The notes below the pieces were generated by a model. It saw nothing but the letters and a program-made list of their open reading frames with translations. It ran no database searches and was not told where the DNA came from. Made by a program: the position numbers and the translations under genes. From Legionella sp. (lineage in GTDB: Bacteria > Pseudomonadota > Gammaproteobacteria > Legionellales > Legionellaceae), in NCBI GenBank assembly GCA_030680075.1, contig JAUXWR010000365.1:99177-163176 (forward strand): a stretch of 64,000 nt of DNA, in the 5' to 3' direction. Positions within the stretch are counted from its first letter, which is position 1, and each line of letters opens with the position of its first letter. Below, piece after piece: positions 43,078 to 51,626 of this stretch.

Positions 43078-44142
43078 ATGCCAGATACAGTTGAACCACC
43101 CCATCCTGAAGAAACATTGTCAAAAAATTTAATAGCTCGTTTATTTTCTGATTATAAGACACATCTATTCGCCTGGAATATTCTTAATTCGCTGACCGTT
43201 GCCGGTGTTACCTGCGTAAGTATTATCATTGTACAAAGCCCTGTGAAGTCTCTGCTTTTGAATTTTACCCTAAAGGGTGAGTTTATTCCGGCTTATCGCG
43301 GCGGAATGTTGGGATTTTGGCGTGTCATGTATGCAGGTACTTCTTCCTCTCTGACAAGTGGGGCATTGAGAACGTTGTATTTTACGGAAACAAAAAATAA
43401 GAAGCCTGGCGAAGCCAATGAATCAGTCGTACCAGAAGCCTCTATCAGGAAAGATCTTTTCAAAGCACAAATTGAACATGTGGCCTTGGCAGCACTGGGT
43501 GATATTGTGGTTACACAAATCCCGGAGTCCCTCTCGCATTTGAGAAAAGTAGAGGGTCTTTTGCCGCGGGATTTTAGATGGCATACCCTTAACAATCTTT
43601 ATCAACTAATGTCAGGCGGCTTTGTGCCAAGATATGCCGTAGGAATAGTACATTTTACGAGTTTATTCCTGGTTGAAGATTGGTTTGCCCAACATATCCC
43701 TGTTAAAGATAAAAACACGAAACACTTTATCTCAGGTGCTTGCAGTGGAATGACGGCAACGCTTTGTTCATACCCTTTTACAGCATTTAAAGATTACACC
43801 TTGGTTAATTCAACCGTGAATACTAAAGGGCAGTTGCAAAATCAAACCACCTTGCGATCTTTGCAATACATATGGAGGGCTTTAACGACGAATCCTAAAG
43901 ACGCCATAGGAACTTTCTTGAATAATGCTAAAAAACAGCTGCCATTGCGGGGTGGTCTTAATTGTGCAGTGTTTGGAATTGTGGCAGGGGTTGGGAACGC
44001 TATGGGAAAAGAGCCACTGAAAAATATTATCCCTGCCAAATTTCAACCGTCTGCACTTTTCCAATATGGCGGCTTTTTTAAAAAAGCGAAAAACGGGGGT
44101 GGGGCTGATTGCCCTAAAGAACCAGTGTCGCCAGCTATTTGA
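43078..44142 (+). CDS. Mitochondrial-carrier-like membrane protein (LncP-like effector candidate)
   Basis: A 354-residue protein whose pattern resembles mitochondrial carriers. Around residues 219-245 ISGACSGMTATLCSYPFTAFKDY matches the SG-PxDxxK repeat signature (the acidic residue is Thr). An earlier repeat reads YRGGMLGFWRVMYAGTSSSL, like the YRG loop of carriers, and about six hydrophobic segments can be drawn. Bacteria rarely have this family; Legionella pneumophila has one characterised example, LncP, a Dot/Icm effector that carries nucleotides in host mitochondria. The divergent signatures leave some doubt. Confidence 0.65.
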   Translation: MPDTVEPPHPEETLSKNLIARLFSDYKTHLFAWNILNSLTVAGVTCVSIIIVQSPVKSLLLNFTLKGEFIPAYRGGMLGFWRVMYAGTSSSLTSGALRTLYFTETKNKKPGEANESVVPEASIRKDLFKAQIEHVALAALGDIVVTQIPESLSHLRKVEGLLPRDFRWHTLNNLYQLMSGGFVPRYAVGIVHFTSLFLVEDWFAQHIPVKDKNTKHFISGACSGMTATLCSYPFTAFKDYTLVNSTVNTKGQLQNQTTLRSLQYIWRALTTNPKDAIGTFLNNAKKQLPLRGGLNCAVFGIVAGVGNAMGKEPLKNIIPAKFQPSALFQYGGFFKKAKNGGGADCPKEPVSPAI

Positions 44143-44227
44143 GCAAACAATGCTATTGAGCTATACCTGCATTATATTTTTTAGATACAATGCTACTTTA
44201 ATCTCGTAATAATTATACAGGTGAACT

Positions 44228-44713
44228 ATGCCTTCTTTTGATGTGGTTTCTGAAGTTGATGAAGTTGAGTTACGGCATGCGGTTGAAAATGCAGTCCGTG
44301 AAATGGGCACACGTTTTGATTTTAGAGGCGTTCAATCGAGTATCGAATTAAAAGAGCTTACAGTTACATTGAAATCCGAGTCAGATTTTCAGGTCAGACA
44401 ATTAGAAGATCTATTTCGCACTCATTGTACCAAGCGAAACGTCAGTGCAGCAGGTGTTGATATTGAGGATAAGCCTATACATAGTGGTAAAACCTACTCG
44501 CTAAATATGACCTTTAAACAAGGTATCGAACAACCCATTGCTAAAGAAATCGTTAAATTGCTAAAAGACACCAAAAGTAAAGTTCAGGCATCTATTCAGG
44601 GTGATAAAGTCCGTATCACTGGAAAAAAACGTGATGAACTCCAGGAAGCGATTGCTTTATTAAAAAAATCAGACATAAAAATTCCATTACAATTTGAAAA
44701 TTTTCGCGATTGA
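44228..44713 (+). CDS. yajQ: YajQ family nucleotide-binding protein
   Basis: The 161-residue protein is a clear YajQ: MPSFDVVSEVDEVELRHAVENAVREMGTRFDFRG at the start and SKVQASIQGDKVRITGKKRDELQ near the end. Members bind cyclic di-GMP in some bacteria or act in phage and virulence regulation. It has its own upstream region; the gap downstream is long. Confidence 0.95.
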   Translation: MPSFDVVSEVDEVELRHAVENAVREMGTRFDFRGVQSSIELKELTVTLKSESDFQVRQLEDLFRTHCTKRNVSAAGVDIEDKPIHSGKTYSLNMTFKQGIEQPIAKEIVKLLKDTKSKVQASIQGDKVRITGKKRDELQEAIALLKKSDIKIPLQFENFRD

Positions 44714-45069
44714 ATGCGCTACTCATTTGTGTCATCCAGAGAGAGGCTCCTTTTTCTAAAAGCAGGGCCTATTAGTGTCATTATGACCTCAAATGGTCTA
44801 TTATAATACATATAGGTAGTGACTATACCGGCTGAACCTTACAAATTACCCATAAGGAGATCAGTTTGAGGTGTGGTGAGCATACCTGTTAGCAATAGCA
44901 GGTAACCTTAAGCACTTCATAGATCGCCACGATGAATGAAAGCGGCTCAGTGACCAGGGTGTCATTGCCTTTCTGTTTACCAAAAATCCTCGCTATTCCT
45001 GTGTGCTATTTGTAAATACAATGATCGTATAGTATACTTTTTATACTCAACCTTGGCAAGGATGCGATC
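44714..45069. other. Long intergenic region with possible structured RNA
   Basis: This 356-base stretch has no gene. A TATAAT (44802-44807) precedes a segment with a strong hairpin (44884-44903) and other short stems. It may encode a small RNA; see the separate entry. Confidence 0.4.
44815..45010 (+). ncRNA. Candidate structured small RNA
   Basis: Downstream of TATAAT at 44802-44807 lies an 8-bp stem (44884-44891 with 44896-44903, one G-U pair) closed by a GCAA tetraloop of the GNRA type. A smaller stem (GGTAGTGACTATACC) lies near the inferred 5' end. No open frame with a ribosome-binding site is seen. The limits given are rough guesses and no known RNA family is recognised. Confidence 0.25.
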
Positions 45070-45294
45070 ATGTTTAAAGCTCTATTTTTGCTATTATTTT
45101 CTCTAGTATCCATAACTGGTTGCTCGGTCATCGAAAGCAGTTATTCTCCCAATAATGATTACGTCTATTCCGTAGGATATTACGGTTATCAGCCGTATTA
45201 TGATCGTCGCTATTATTCGGGCGTTGTTAGAGACCGCAATTATTGGTATGGCCATCGCAATGGAAATCGTGGTTGGTATGAACGACGATGGTAA
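45070..45294 (+). CDS. Small Tyr-rich lipoprotein
   Basis: A 74-residue protein with a lipoprotein signal (MFKALFLLLFSLVSITGC; cysteine at 18). The mature part is rich in Tyr, Arg and Asn (YYGYQPYYDRRYYSG, YWYGHRNGNRGWYERR). Such short Tyr/Arg-rich lipoproteins are of unknown function and may be surface-exposed. A promoter-like TATACT lies a few dozen bases upstream. Confidence 0.7.
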   Translation: MFKALFLLLFSLVSITGCSVIESSYSPNNDYVYSVGYYGYQPYYDRRYYSGVVRDRNYWYGHRNGNRGWYERRW

Positions 45295-45362
45295 TAGGTT
45301 TCAATTTATGACGTGAGTAACGTTGTCACTAAAATAATTACAAAAATATTGGGGTAGACACG

Positions 45363-46265
45363 GTGATAAAAGGCTGGATTTTATATAAGCGTTGTATGGA
45401 TGAGTTAACGGATGGTGATCATGGAATCAATCGTTTCTTATCCATTGCTCGCGATTTAAACATTGAATTGGATGTTTTTAAGCCCAGTCAGTTTACGTTT
45501 GTTTCTGATAATAAAGATAAAAATATATTTCTTAATGGCAAGCCCGCTGATTTGCCTGATTTTCTACTACCGCGAATAGGTGCTGAAACAACAGATTATA
45601 CGTTGGCGCTGATTCGACATTTTGAATTCCACGGTGTCTATACCGCAAATAGTGCAGAGGCAATCGGCACTGTAAAAGATAAGATGAGGGTAAGTCAGTT
45701 AATGATGGGCAATAATTTGCCAATCCCAAAAACCCTGGTACTTGATTTTCCCGTACCCTTTGAGTTGATTAGCAGCGAAATTGGTTTTCCACTAGTGATT
45801 AAAAATATAGCCGGTGCGCGAGGTATCGGTGTTCATTTGTGTGAAACGGCGGCGAGTTTCAGGGATTTAGTTGAGCTCTTTGCCAGTTGCTCGAGTCAGC
45901 AATTGATAGCGCAGCAGTTCATTGCTGATAGCTATGGGCGGGATTTAAGAGTCTTTGTCCTTGGTAATAAAGTAATAGGATGTATGTTGCGAACTGCCAA
46001 AGATAGCTTTAAAGCCAACTATTCATTAGGGGGCGATGTTAAACCATTTGTCTTAAGCCCTGAAATAGAATTTTTAGCGTTAGAATGTACAAGACTTGTA
46101 GGTTTGGAAATTGCCGGAATCGATCTGTTATTTGGAAAAGAAGGTTATTTCATTTGTGAAGCGAATTCTTCACCAGGTTTTAAAGGAATGGAGCTAGCTA
46201 CGGGCGATGATATTGCCACTAAAATTTTAACGTATATTGTTAATAAAGTGGGTGGGCATAAGTGA
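45363..46265 (+). CDS. RimK-like ATP-grasp ligase
   Basis: A 300-residue ATP-grasp enzyme similar to RimK, which adds glutamates or related amino acids to a protein or small molecule. The central FPLVIKNIAGARGIGVHLCE, RDLRVFVLGNKVIGCM and C-terminal GIDLLFGKEGYFICEANSSPGFKGME carry the ATP- and magnesium-binding residues. The start is GTG 45363. The substrate is unknown; cannot be fixed as ribosomal S6. Confidence 0.85.
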   Translation: MIKGWILYKRCMDELTDGDHGINRFLSIARDLNIELDVFKPSQFTFVSDNKDKNIFLNGKPADLPDFLLPRIGAETTDYTLALIRHFEFHGVYTANSAEAIGTVKDKMRVSQLMMGNNLPIPKTLVLDFPVPFELISSEIGFPLVIKNIAGARGIGVHLCETAASFRDLVELFASCSSQQLIAQQFIADSYGRDLRVFVLGNKVIGCMLRTAKDSFKANYSLGGDVKPFVLSPEIEFLALECTRLVGLEIAGIDLLFGKEGYFICEANSSPGFKGMELATGDDIATKILTYIVNKVGGHK

Positions 46266-46305
46266 CGCATATTGAAAATAAAAAATACTCAAGTGAGTAT
46301 GAACT

Positions 46306-46382
46306 CCGTCTTTGCGAGCCGAAGTCAAAGCAATCCAGCGACCTTCCCTGGATTGCTCTCGCGACGCTCCTCGCAATGACGG
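46306..46382. repeat. Imperfect palindromic repeat (REP-like)
   Basis: Left arm 46306-46338 and right arm 46348-46382 are inverted copies that match best at their ends (CCGTC, TTGCGAG, AGCAATCCAG). It lies between the convergent RimK-like and efp genes. The sequence belongs to a dispersed palindrome type I have seen in several intracellular gamma-proteobacteria; only one copy is in this window. Confidence 0.65.
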
Positions 46383-46407
46383 AATATAATTAAAAAGTGA
46401 TTAATTT

Positions 46408-46977
46408 TTATTCTTTAGCTCGCGAAACATACTCGCCCTTACGAGTATCAACCTTGACCAGCTCACCTGTCTGAACAAAAAGTGGAACGCGAACAACCGC
46501 ACCGGTTTCTAATATGGCAGGTTTCCCGCCGCCACCTGACGTGTCACCTTTGAGACCTGGATCGGTTTCAGTAATCGCCAAAACAACAAAATTAGGAGGA
46601 GTTACCTGAATAGGCTCATTGTTCCAAAGGGTTACAATGCAGATATCCTGTTCTTTCAGCCATTGTGCGGCGTCAGCGAGGGTATCTGAACTAATCGCAT
46701 ATTGTTCGAAATTATCAGGAACCATGAAATGCCACTGTTCGCCATCGTTGTAAAGGTATTGCATTTCCACATCGCCGACATCAGCCGAGGGTAAAGTTTC
46801 CCCTGTTTTATAGGTACGCTCAACGACGCGACCTGTTTTCAAATTGCGAATTTTTACCCGGGTAAATGCTTGCCCTTTCCCTGGTTTTACAAATTCACAA
46901 TCGACAATGCTACAAGGGGCATTATCAATCATGACTTTTAAACCATTTTTAAGATCATTGGTGTTATAGATGGCCAT
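46408..46977 (-). CDS. efp: Elongation factor P
   Basis: EF-P relieves ribosome stalling at proline runs. The 189 residues are typical. The modified lysine is in place at residue 34 ([11 protein letters not shown]), which the EpmA/EpmB pathway beta-lysylates. The gene faces epmB across 71 bases, a frequent and meaningful pairing. EpmA itself is not in the window. Confidence 0.97.
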   Translation of the reverse strand: MAIYNTNDLKNGLKVMIDNAPCSIVDCEFVKPGKGQAFTRVKIRNLKTGRVVERTYKTGETLPSADVGDVEMQYLYNDGEQWHFMVPDNFEQYAISSDTLADAAQWLKEQDICIVTLWNNEPIQVTPPNFVVLAITETDPGLKGDTSGGGGKPAILETGAVVRVPLFVQTGELVKVDTRKGEYVSRAKE

Positions 46978-47048
46978 TAGCGCTCCACAGTTGAGATTTT
47001 CTTGCGATTTCGTTAGAGTTCCCGCAGTTTACCAATTATGTACAATTA

Positions 47049-48032
47049 ATGCGAGATACCTCTGTGAGTTGGCAAAAAGTTCTGGCGCAAGGATTTTCTT
47101 CTTCAAAAGAACTGCTTGAGTTTCTGGATTTACCAAATGCGTTGGACAGTAGTGCTGCTGAAAAACAGTTTAAAGTACGCGTGCCGCGCGGCTTTGCCGC
47201 TCGCATGCAGCCGGGCAATGCACGCGATCCCCTCTTGTTACAGGTCCTGGCAACAAATCAGGAAATGCAGGTTATAAATAATTACGTTGCTGACCCCCTT
47301 GAAGAAAAAAATGTGAATCCCTTGCAAGGCTTTTTGCATAAATACCAAGGCCGTGTCCTGCTCACCTTGACGGGAGTATGTGCAATCAATTGCCGTTATT
47401 GTTTCAGAAGGCATTTTCCCTATCAGGAAAATAATCCCGGTCGTAAAGGCTGGGACGCGGTTCTGGATTATATAAGGCAAGACTCATCAATTCATGAAGT
47501 AATTCTTAGTGGGGGAGACCCTTTATTAGCAGCGGATTCAACTTTAATGGCGTTAATACCTCAGTTGGAAGCCATTACTCATCTGCGAACGTTAAGGTTT
47601 CATACCCGCGTACCTGTTGTTTTGCCTGAACGTATTAATCAGTCGTTCTTAACGTTATTAGCGGGTACTCGTTTTCGCAAGGTAATGGTTTTACACTGTA
47701 ATCATGCCCAGGAAATTAATGAACAGGTTCGGGATGTCTGTGAGGCTTTGCGAGCAAGTGGTTGCCATCTTTTAAATCAAGCGGTGTTACTTAAGGGGAT
47801 TAATGATGACGTGCAAACTCTCGCTAATTTGAGTGAACGCTTATTTGATTGTGGGGTATTGCCGTATTATTTACATGTTTTAGACAAAGTGGCGGGGGCG
47901 GCACACTTTGATATGCCTGTTGAAGAAGCGCAAGCCCTTTACCGGCAACTACAACAATGTTTGCCCGGCTATTTATTACCACGATTAGCTCGCGAAGATG
48001 CAGGCGGCACCAGTAAAACGCTTCTTCTATAA
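47049..48032 (+). CDS. epmB: EpmB, EF-P lysine 2,3-aminomutase
   Basis: A radical-SAM, PLP-dependent aminomutase that turns alpha-lysine into beta-lysine for EF-P. The iron-sulfur cluster motif is GVCAINCRYCF (cysteines near 110, 114 and 117), followed by GGDPLLA and FHTRVPVVLPERI. The C-terminal part carries YYLHVLDKVAGAAHF. The length of 327 residues fits EpmB rather than longer lysine aminomutases. It is divergent from efp. No strong ribosome-binding site is seen before ATG 47049. Confidence 0.93.
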   Translation: MRDTSVSWQKVLAQGFSSSKELLEFLDLPNALDSSAAEKQFKVRVPRGFAARMQPGNARDPLLLQVLATNQEMQVINNYVADPLEEKNVNPLQGFLHKYQGRVLLTLTGVCAINCRYCFRRHFPYQENNPGRKGWDAVLDYIRQDSSIHEVILSGGDPLLAADSTLMALIPQLEAITHLRTLRFHTRVPVVLPERINQSFLTLLAGTRFRKVMVLHCNHAQEINEQVRDVCEALRASGCHLLNQAVLLKGINDDVQTLANLSERLFDCGVLPYYLHVLDKVAGAAHFDMPVEEAQALYRQLQQCLPGYLLPRLAREDAGGTSKTLLL

Positions 48033-50102
48033 TCAATCATTGCTTTTGGAATATAATTGCAATAATTTTTCCTGAGCATTGTGCGTGCCATGTAGTGAGG
48101 GCTTGTAGCTGCCATCAGGCTGCATCTCCCAGGCATTACAATTATCTTTCAGATAATTTTTAAAGATTTCATTTTTGATGCGTTTTTGACAAGTTTCATT
48201 AAGAATGGGAAATAAAATTTCGATGCGCGTATAAAGGTTTCGCTCCATTAAATCGGCACTGGAGCAATAATAATATTCTTTATCACCTGCTCGAAAATAA
48301 TAGACACGATGATGTTCAAGAAAGCGACCAACAATGGACACGACCCGAATATTTTCCGAGATGCCGGGTATACCAGGCTTCAGGCAGCATAGGCTGCGTA
48401 CTATCAGATTTATGGTGACTCCAGCCTGAGATGCCTGATAAAGTGATTTAATCATCAGCTTATCCGTTAATCCATTGATTTTAATGTTAATTTCCGCCTC
48501 TTTCCCCTCCTTCGCGGCTTGTATACACTCATCAATATGTGCCAATAAATGTTTCTGCAAGGTAAAAGGTGAATGGCATAATGCTTTAAGTTTTACCGTT
48601 TTTCCAAGTCCTGTCAGTTGTTGGAAAATAATTTGCACATCGTCTGTTATGGTGGGCTCACTGGTCAATAAGCCAAAATCAGTATAATGCCTGGCTGTTT
48701 GCTCATGATAATTACCGGTACCCAAATGGACATAGCGTTTTAATTTTCCGTGAGTACGTCGTACAACCAGGGTCATCTTGGCATGAGTCTTATAGCCCAT
48801 GACCCCATAAAGTACCAAAACGCCGCCTTCATGGAGACGATTGGCAAGTTTCAAATTCGATTCCTCATCAAAACGCGCCCGAAGTTCGACGACCGCGGTC
48901 ACCTCTTTGCCTGAACGCGCCGCTTCAACAAGGGCGGTTACCATCACTGATTTGGAATGAGTACGGTATAATGTTTGTTTGATGGCTAAAACGTTCGGAT
49001 CTTCTGCGGCCTGGCGAACAAAATCAATCACCACATCATAGCTTTGATAAGGATGATGCAAAAGAATATCTTGCTCATCCAGCACATTAAACAAATTACG
49101 TTTATTCTGGACTAGCTCTGGATATTGCACGATGAGTGACGGGTAATTTAAATCTGGTCGGTCAATACGATTTATGGCGCTATAATAGCGTTGTAAATTA
49201 ACCGGCCCATCACAATAGTAAGTATCTTCATGGTGCAAATGATGCTTTTGTAATAAAAAATCTACGATTGATTCCGGACAGTTTTTATCCACTTCCAGAC
49301 GAACCACGTGACCATAATGGCGAGAAAAAAGCTCTCGCTGGACCGCCACCGCCAAATCTTCAATTTCTTCTTCACGAAGAAATAAATCACTGTTACGCGT
49401 TAAGCGAAAAGGAAAACAGCCAGTGATTTCCATGCCTGGAAACAACCGATGAATATGCGTCTGAATAATCGAGGATAAATAAACAAAATAGCTGCCGCCA
49501 TCGGTGCATAATTCCGACGGTAAATGAATCATTCGGGGCAAAGAGCGAGGAGCATGAACTACCGCATAATCGATACTTCTATCAAAGGCGTCTTTTCCCT
49601 GCAAAGAAATAATAAAATTCAAACTCTTGTTAAAGAGCCTTGGAAAAGGATGGGCCAAATCAAGTGCTATGGGGCTTACAATCGGTAAAATTTCGTTTTT
49701 AAAATAATGTTTTGCCCAGAGGTGAATATCATCCGACCATTCATTTAAGTTAAGAAAATGAATTCTTTCATGCTTCATGGCCGGTAAAAGCTGCTTATTA
49801 AAAATATGATAGAGTTCATCGGTGAGCAAATGAACTTTTTTACTGAGCTGGCTAAATATTTCATCAGCGCGTAAGCCATCAATGTACAATTTTCGTGAAG
49901 AAAGCGCTATTTTTTCTTTTAAACCAGCAACACGAATTTCAAAAAATTCATCCAGATTACCGCTGCAAATGCAAAGAAATCGCATGCGTTCTAATAAAGG
50001 AATCCGCTCATCTTTAGCGAGGTGTAAGACTCGTTCATTAAAAGCGAGTGCCGTAAATTCGCGATTTATGAAATATTCTGGATTATCAAGTGCGTTAGTC
50101 AT
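48033..50102 (-). CDS. ppk1: Polyphosphate kinase 1
   Basis: Ppk1 makes inorganic polyphosphate from ATP and supports stress survival. The 689 residues match the family. The autophosphorylated histidine region reads YVHLGTGNYHEQTARHYTDFGL near residue 455, and a second conserved His lies in FLEHHRVYYF. The N-terminal domain begins FINREFTALAFNERVL. It converges on epmB with stop codons meeting. Confidence 0.97.
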   Translation of the reverse strand: MTNALDNPEYFINREFTALAFNERVLHLAKDERIPLLERMRFLCICSGNLDEFFEIRVAGLKEKIALSSRKLYIDGLRADEIFSQLSKKVHLLTDELYHIFNKQLLPAMKHERIHFLNLNEWSDDIHLWAKHYFKNEILPIVSPIALDLAHPFPRLFNKSLNFIISLQGKDAFDRSIDYAVVHAPRSLPRMIHLPSELCTDGGSYFVYLSSIIQTHIHRLFPGMEITGCFPFRLTRNSDLFLREEEIEDLAVAVQRELFSRHYGHVVRLEVDKNCPESIVDFLLQKHHLHHEDTYYCDGPVNLQRYYSAINRIDRPDLNYPSLIVQYPELVQNKRNLFNVLDEQDILLHHPYQSYDVVIDFVRQAAEDPNVLAIKQTLYRTHSKSVMVTALVEAARSGKEVTAVVELRARFDEESNLKLANRLHEGGVLVLYGVMGYKTHAKMTLVVRRTHGKLKRYVHLGTGNYHEQTARHYTDFGLLTSEPTITDDVQIIFQQLTGLGKTVKLKALCHSPFTLQKHLLAHIDECIQAAKEGKEAEINIKINGLTDKLMIKSLYQASQAGVTINLIVRSLCCLKPGIPGISENIRVVSIVGRFLEHHRVYYFRAGDKEYYYCSSADLMERNLYTRIEILFPILNETCQKRIKNEIFKNYLKDNCNAWEMQPDGSYKPSLHGTHNAQEKLLQLYSKSND

Positions 50103-50154
50103 GCGTGTCTCCCTGCACGTACTACTATCTAACTATAGAATAACAAAATCTTTC

Positions 50155-50688
50155 TTAGCGAACGAGAAAAAAACATATTCCTATAAAAGCAATAAACCCC
50201 CAGAACGGCGACATTTGCAAATATACCAGGCCTAAGAAAAACAGCACAGTGACAATAACTACAGGCAAAGAGTAATAGACTTGTACTACTCCTTGAGCTA
50301 CAGAAAAACTGGCTGCGGCCAATAATGCCAAAGCACCATACTGCACAGCAACCATTATTTTATGCGTGATTGGATTATTATAGCTGTTAAGCAGGCGATA
50401 GCCAAAAACGACCAGCACAAGCCCCGGAAGATTAATACTGATGACGGCGAGAATTAAGCCAAAGAGGCCTGCGTTTTTATAACCAATAAGAGCGGCTAAC
50501 TTTACCGCCGTTAACCCTGGAAATAAAAAGCTCGCTCCAACCATGCTGACAAATTCTTCCGGCACTATCCAATGCCGATAAGTAACCGCTTCAAATTCTA
50601 TTAACTTAAGCATGGAGTTGCCCCCGCCTAGTGAGATAAGTCCAATCTTGCCAAAGCTATAAACCAGTGCTAACAAATTGTTAATCAT
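50155..50688 (-). CDS. Chromate transporter (CHR) half-protein
   Basis: A 177-residue membrane protein of the CHR family with about five helices and the typical LISLGGGNSMLKLIE, FVSMVGASFLFPGLTAVKLAALIGYK and INLPGLVLVVFGYRLL segments. Short CHR proteins usually work as pairs of two halves encoded side by side; no second half is next to it. The start overlaps the end of the following minus-strand gene by four bases. Confidence 0.85.
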   Translation of the reverse strand: MINNLLALVYSFGKIGLISLGGGNSMLKLIEFEAVTYRHWIVPEEFVSMVGASFLFPGLTAVKLAALIGYKNAGLFGLILAVISINLPGLVLVVFGYRLLNSYNNPITHKIMVAVQYGALALLAAASFSVAQGVVQVYYSLPVVIVTVLFFLGLVYLQMSPFWGFIAFIGICFFLVR

Positions 50689-51305
50689 GCTGATTTCTCT
50701 TTAAGAAAGTGAACATAATCACCGGTAGGTGTTTTTGGAAACACGTGTTTACTAATTAAGGTGACTAACTGTTTTGAACGCCCTTCAATGCAGGCGCTGA
50801 AATAAATGGTATCAGCGATTTTTAAACGTGCCAACTCAAGTTTAATACGAGGATTAGTATCAAATTTATAAATCAAGGCTACTTTTTCCACATAAACGTT
50901 TTCGCTTTCAGTATTGATTAAATCCAATAATTTATCGACAGTTATTGCGGGCAAGCCTGGAAGGGTGTCTGACGCTGGATGAGTGGAGAGATTAATTTTT
51001 TTACCAAAGGCCTGACAAGCCCGCTCTTTTATTAGCAATGGTTTATAGAACAATTCGTCACGGCGAACCTTTATATTGTAGTCAAGGTTGGGGAGCAGGT
51101 AATACCGATCGCGCCGCTCTTTACTCTCAAATAACGCTATGTTAAAAAATTTATCATCTAAACCGTGTAAGGTAATAATGGTATCGCTTCCCCAGAAATA
51201 GCGGGCTTCCCAACGTATCTCCTCAGAATCATCCTCAGGCAATGACGAGAAATCAAGGGGCGGTTCATTATTGATTTCAAAATTCCAAACAAGTCGTTTG
51301 TTCAT
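50685..51305 (-). CDS. Uncharacterised protein, faintly CYTH-like
   Basis: Not recognised with certainty. The 206-residue protein has no signal peptide. Its first half has an EIRWEARYFWGSD segment, a YNIKVRRDELFYKPLL basic stretch and a YVEKVALIYKF strand. Alternating acidic/basic strands recall CYTH (triphosphate tunnel) enzymes, which would fit near ppk1, but the ExExK motif is not clean. It overlaps the CHR half-protein gene, with which it probably shares a transcript. Confidence 0.5.
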   Translation of the reverse strand: MNKRLVWNFEINNEPPLDFSSLPEDDSEEIRWEARYFWGSDTIITLHGLDDKFFNIALFESKERRDRYYLLPNLDYNIKVRRDELFYKPLLIKERACQAFGKKINLSTHPASDTLPGLPAITVDKLLDLINTESENVYVEKVALIYKFDTNPRIKLELARLKIADTIYFSACIEGRSKQLVTLISKHVFPKTPTGDYVHFLKEKSA

Positions 51306-51626
51306 AAAGGCGAGTAGTAAGGTAAACCTTTACGCTATTCCATTTATGCCTGCATGGCAAGTATGGGAAGGGTTATACTAATTTTCTTAGTAAAAAAGCC
51401 CCTTTTTCTTAAATTTATTAGAAGTTTCACTTTTCTCATCTAACTGACTATATATACTGAGAAAATTTCCTGATAGGATCTATTGCAATGGCAAAGTTCC
51501 GGATAAGAAAGTCCTACTCCGGAACCGTTCGTGGCTCCGGAAGGGTGGTAACCCCGTCTTGAAGCATATGCACGACAAATCTTGTTCTCGTCGTTTACCA
51601 CATCTTCATCAAAGGAAGGGACTGCA
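51306..51626. other. Intergenic region and fadE leader
   Basis: This 321-base gap between divergent genes contains the fadE promoter region and a leader with a short open frame (51488-51562) and a TTCCGGA/TCCGGAA hairpin. No longer gene is seen. Confidence 0.5.
51488..51562 (+). CDS. Possible leader peptide upstream of fadE (24 codons)
   Basis: A short frame starts MAKFRIRKSYSG and ends GRVVTPS before TGA. It is basic (seven Arg/Lys) and is preceded by AGGAT at a wide spacing. A perfect 7-bp inverted repeat (51497-51503 with 51518-51524) lies inside it, and a third CCGGAA follows. It could be a leader peptide or a small protein, or chance. Confidence 0.3.
   Translation: MAKFRIRKSYSGTVRGSGRVVTPS

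Noticed and set aside
45532..45729. Minus-strand open frame within the RimK-like gene
   Set aside because: It lies fully inside a well-supported gene and shows no ribosome-binding site or protein-like pattern; similar shadow frames elsewhere were left out for the same reason.
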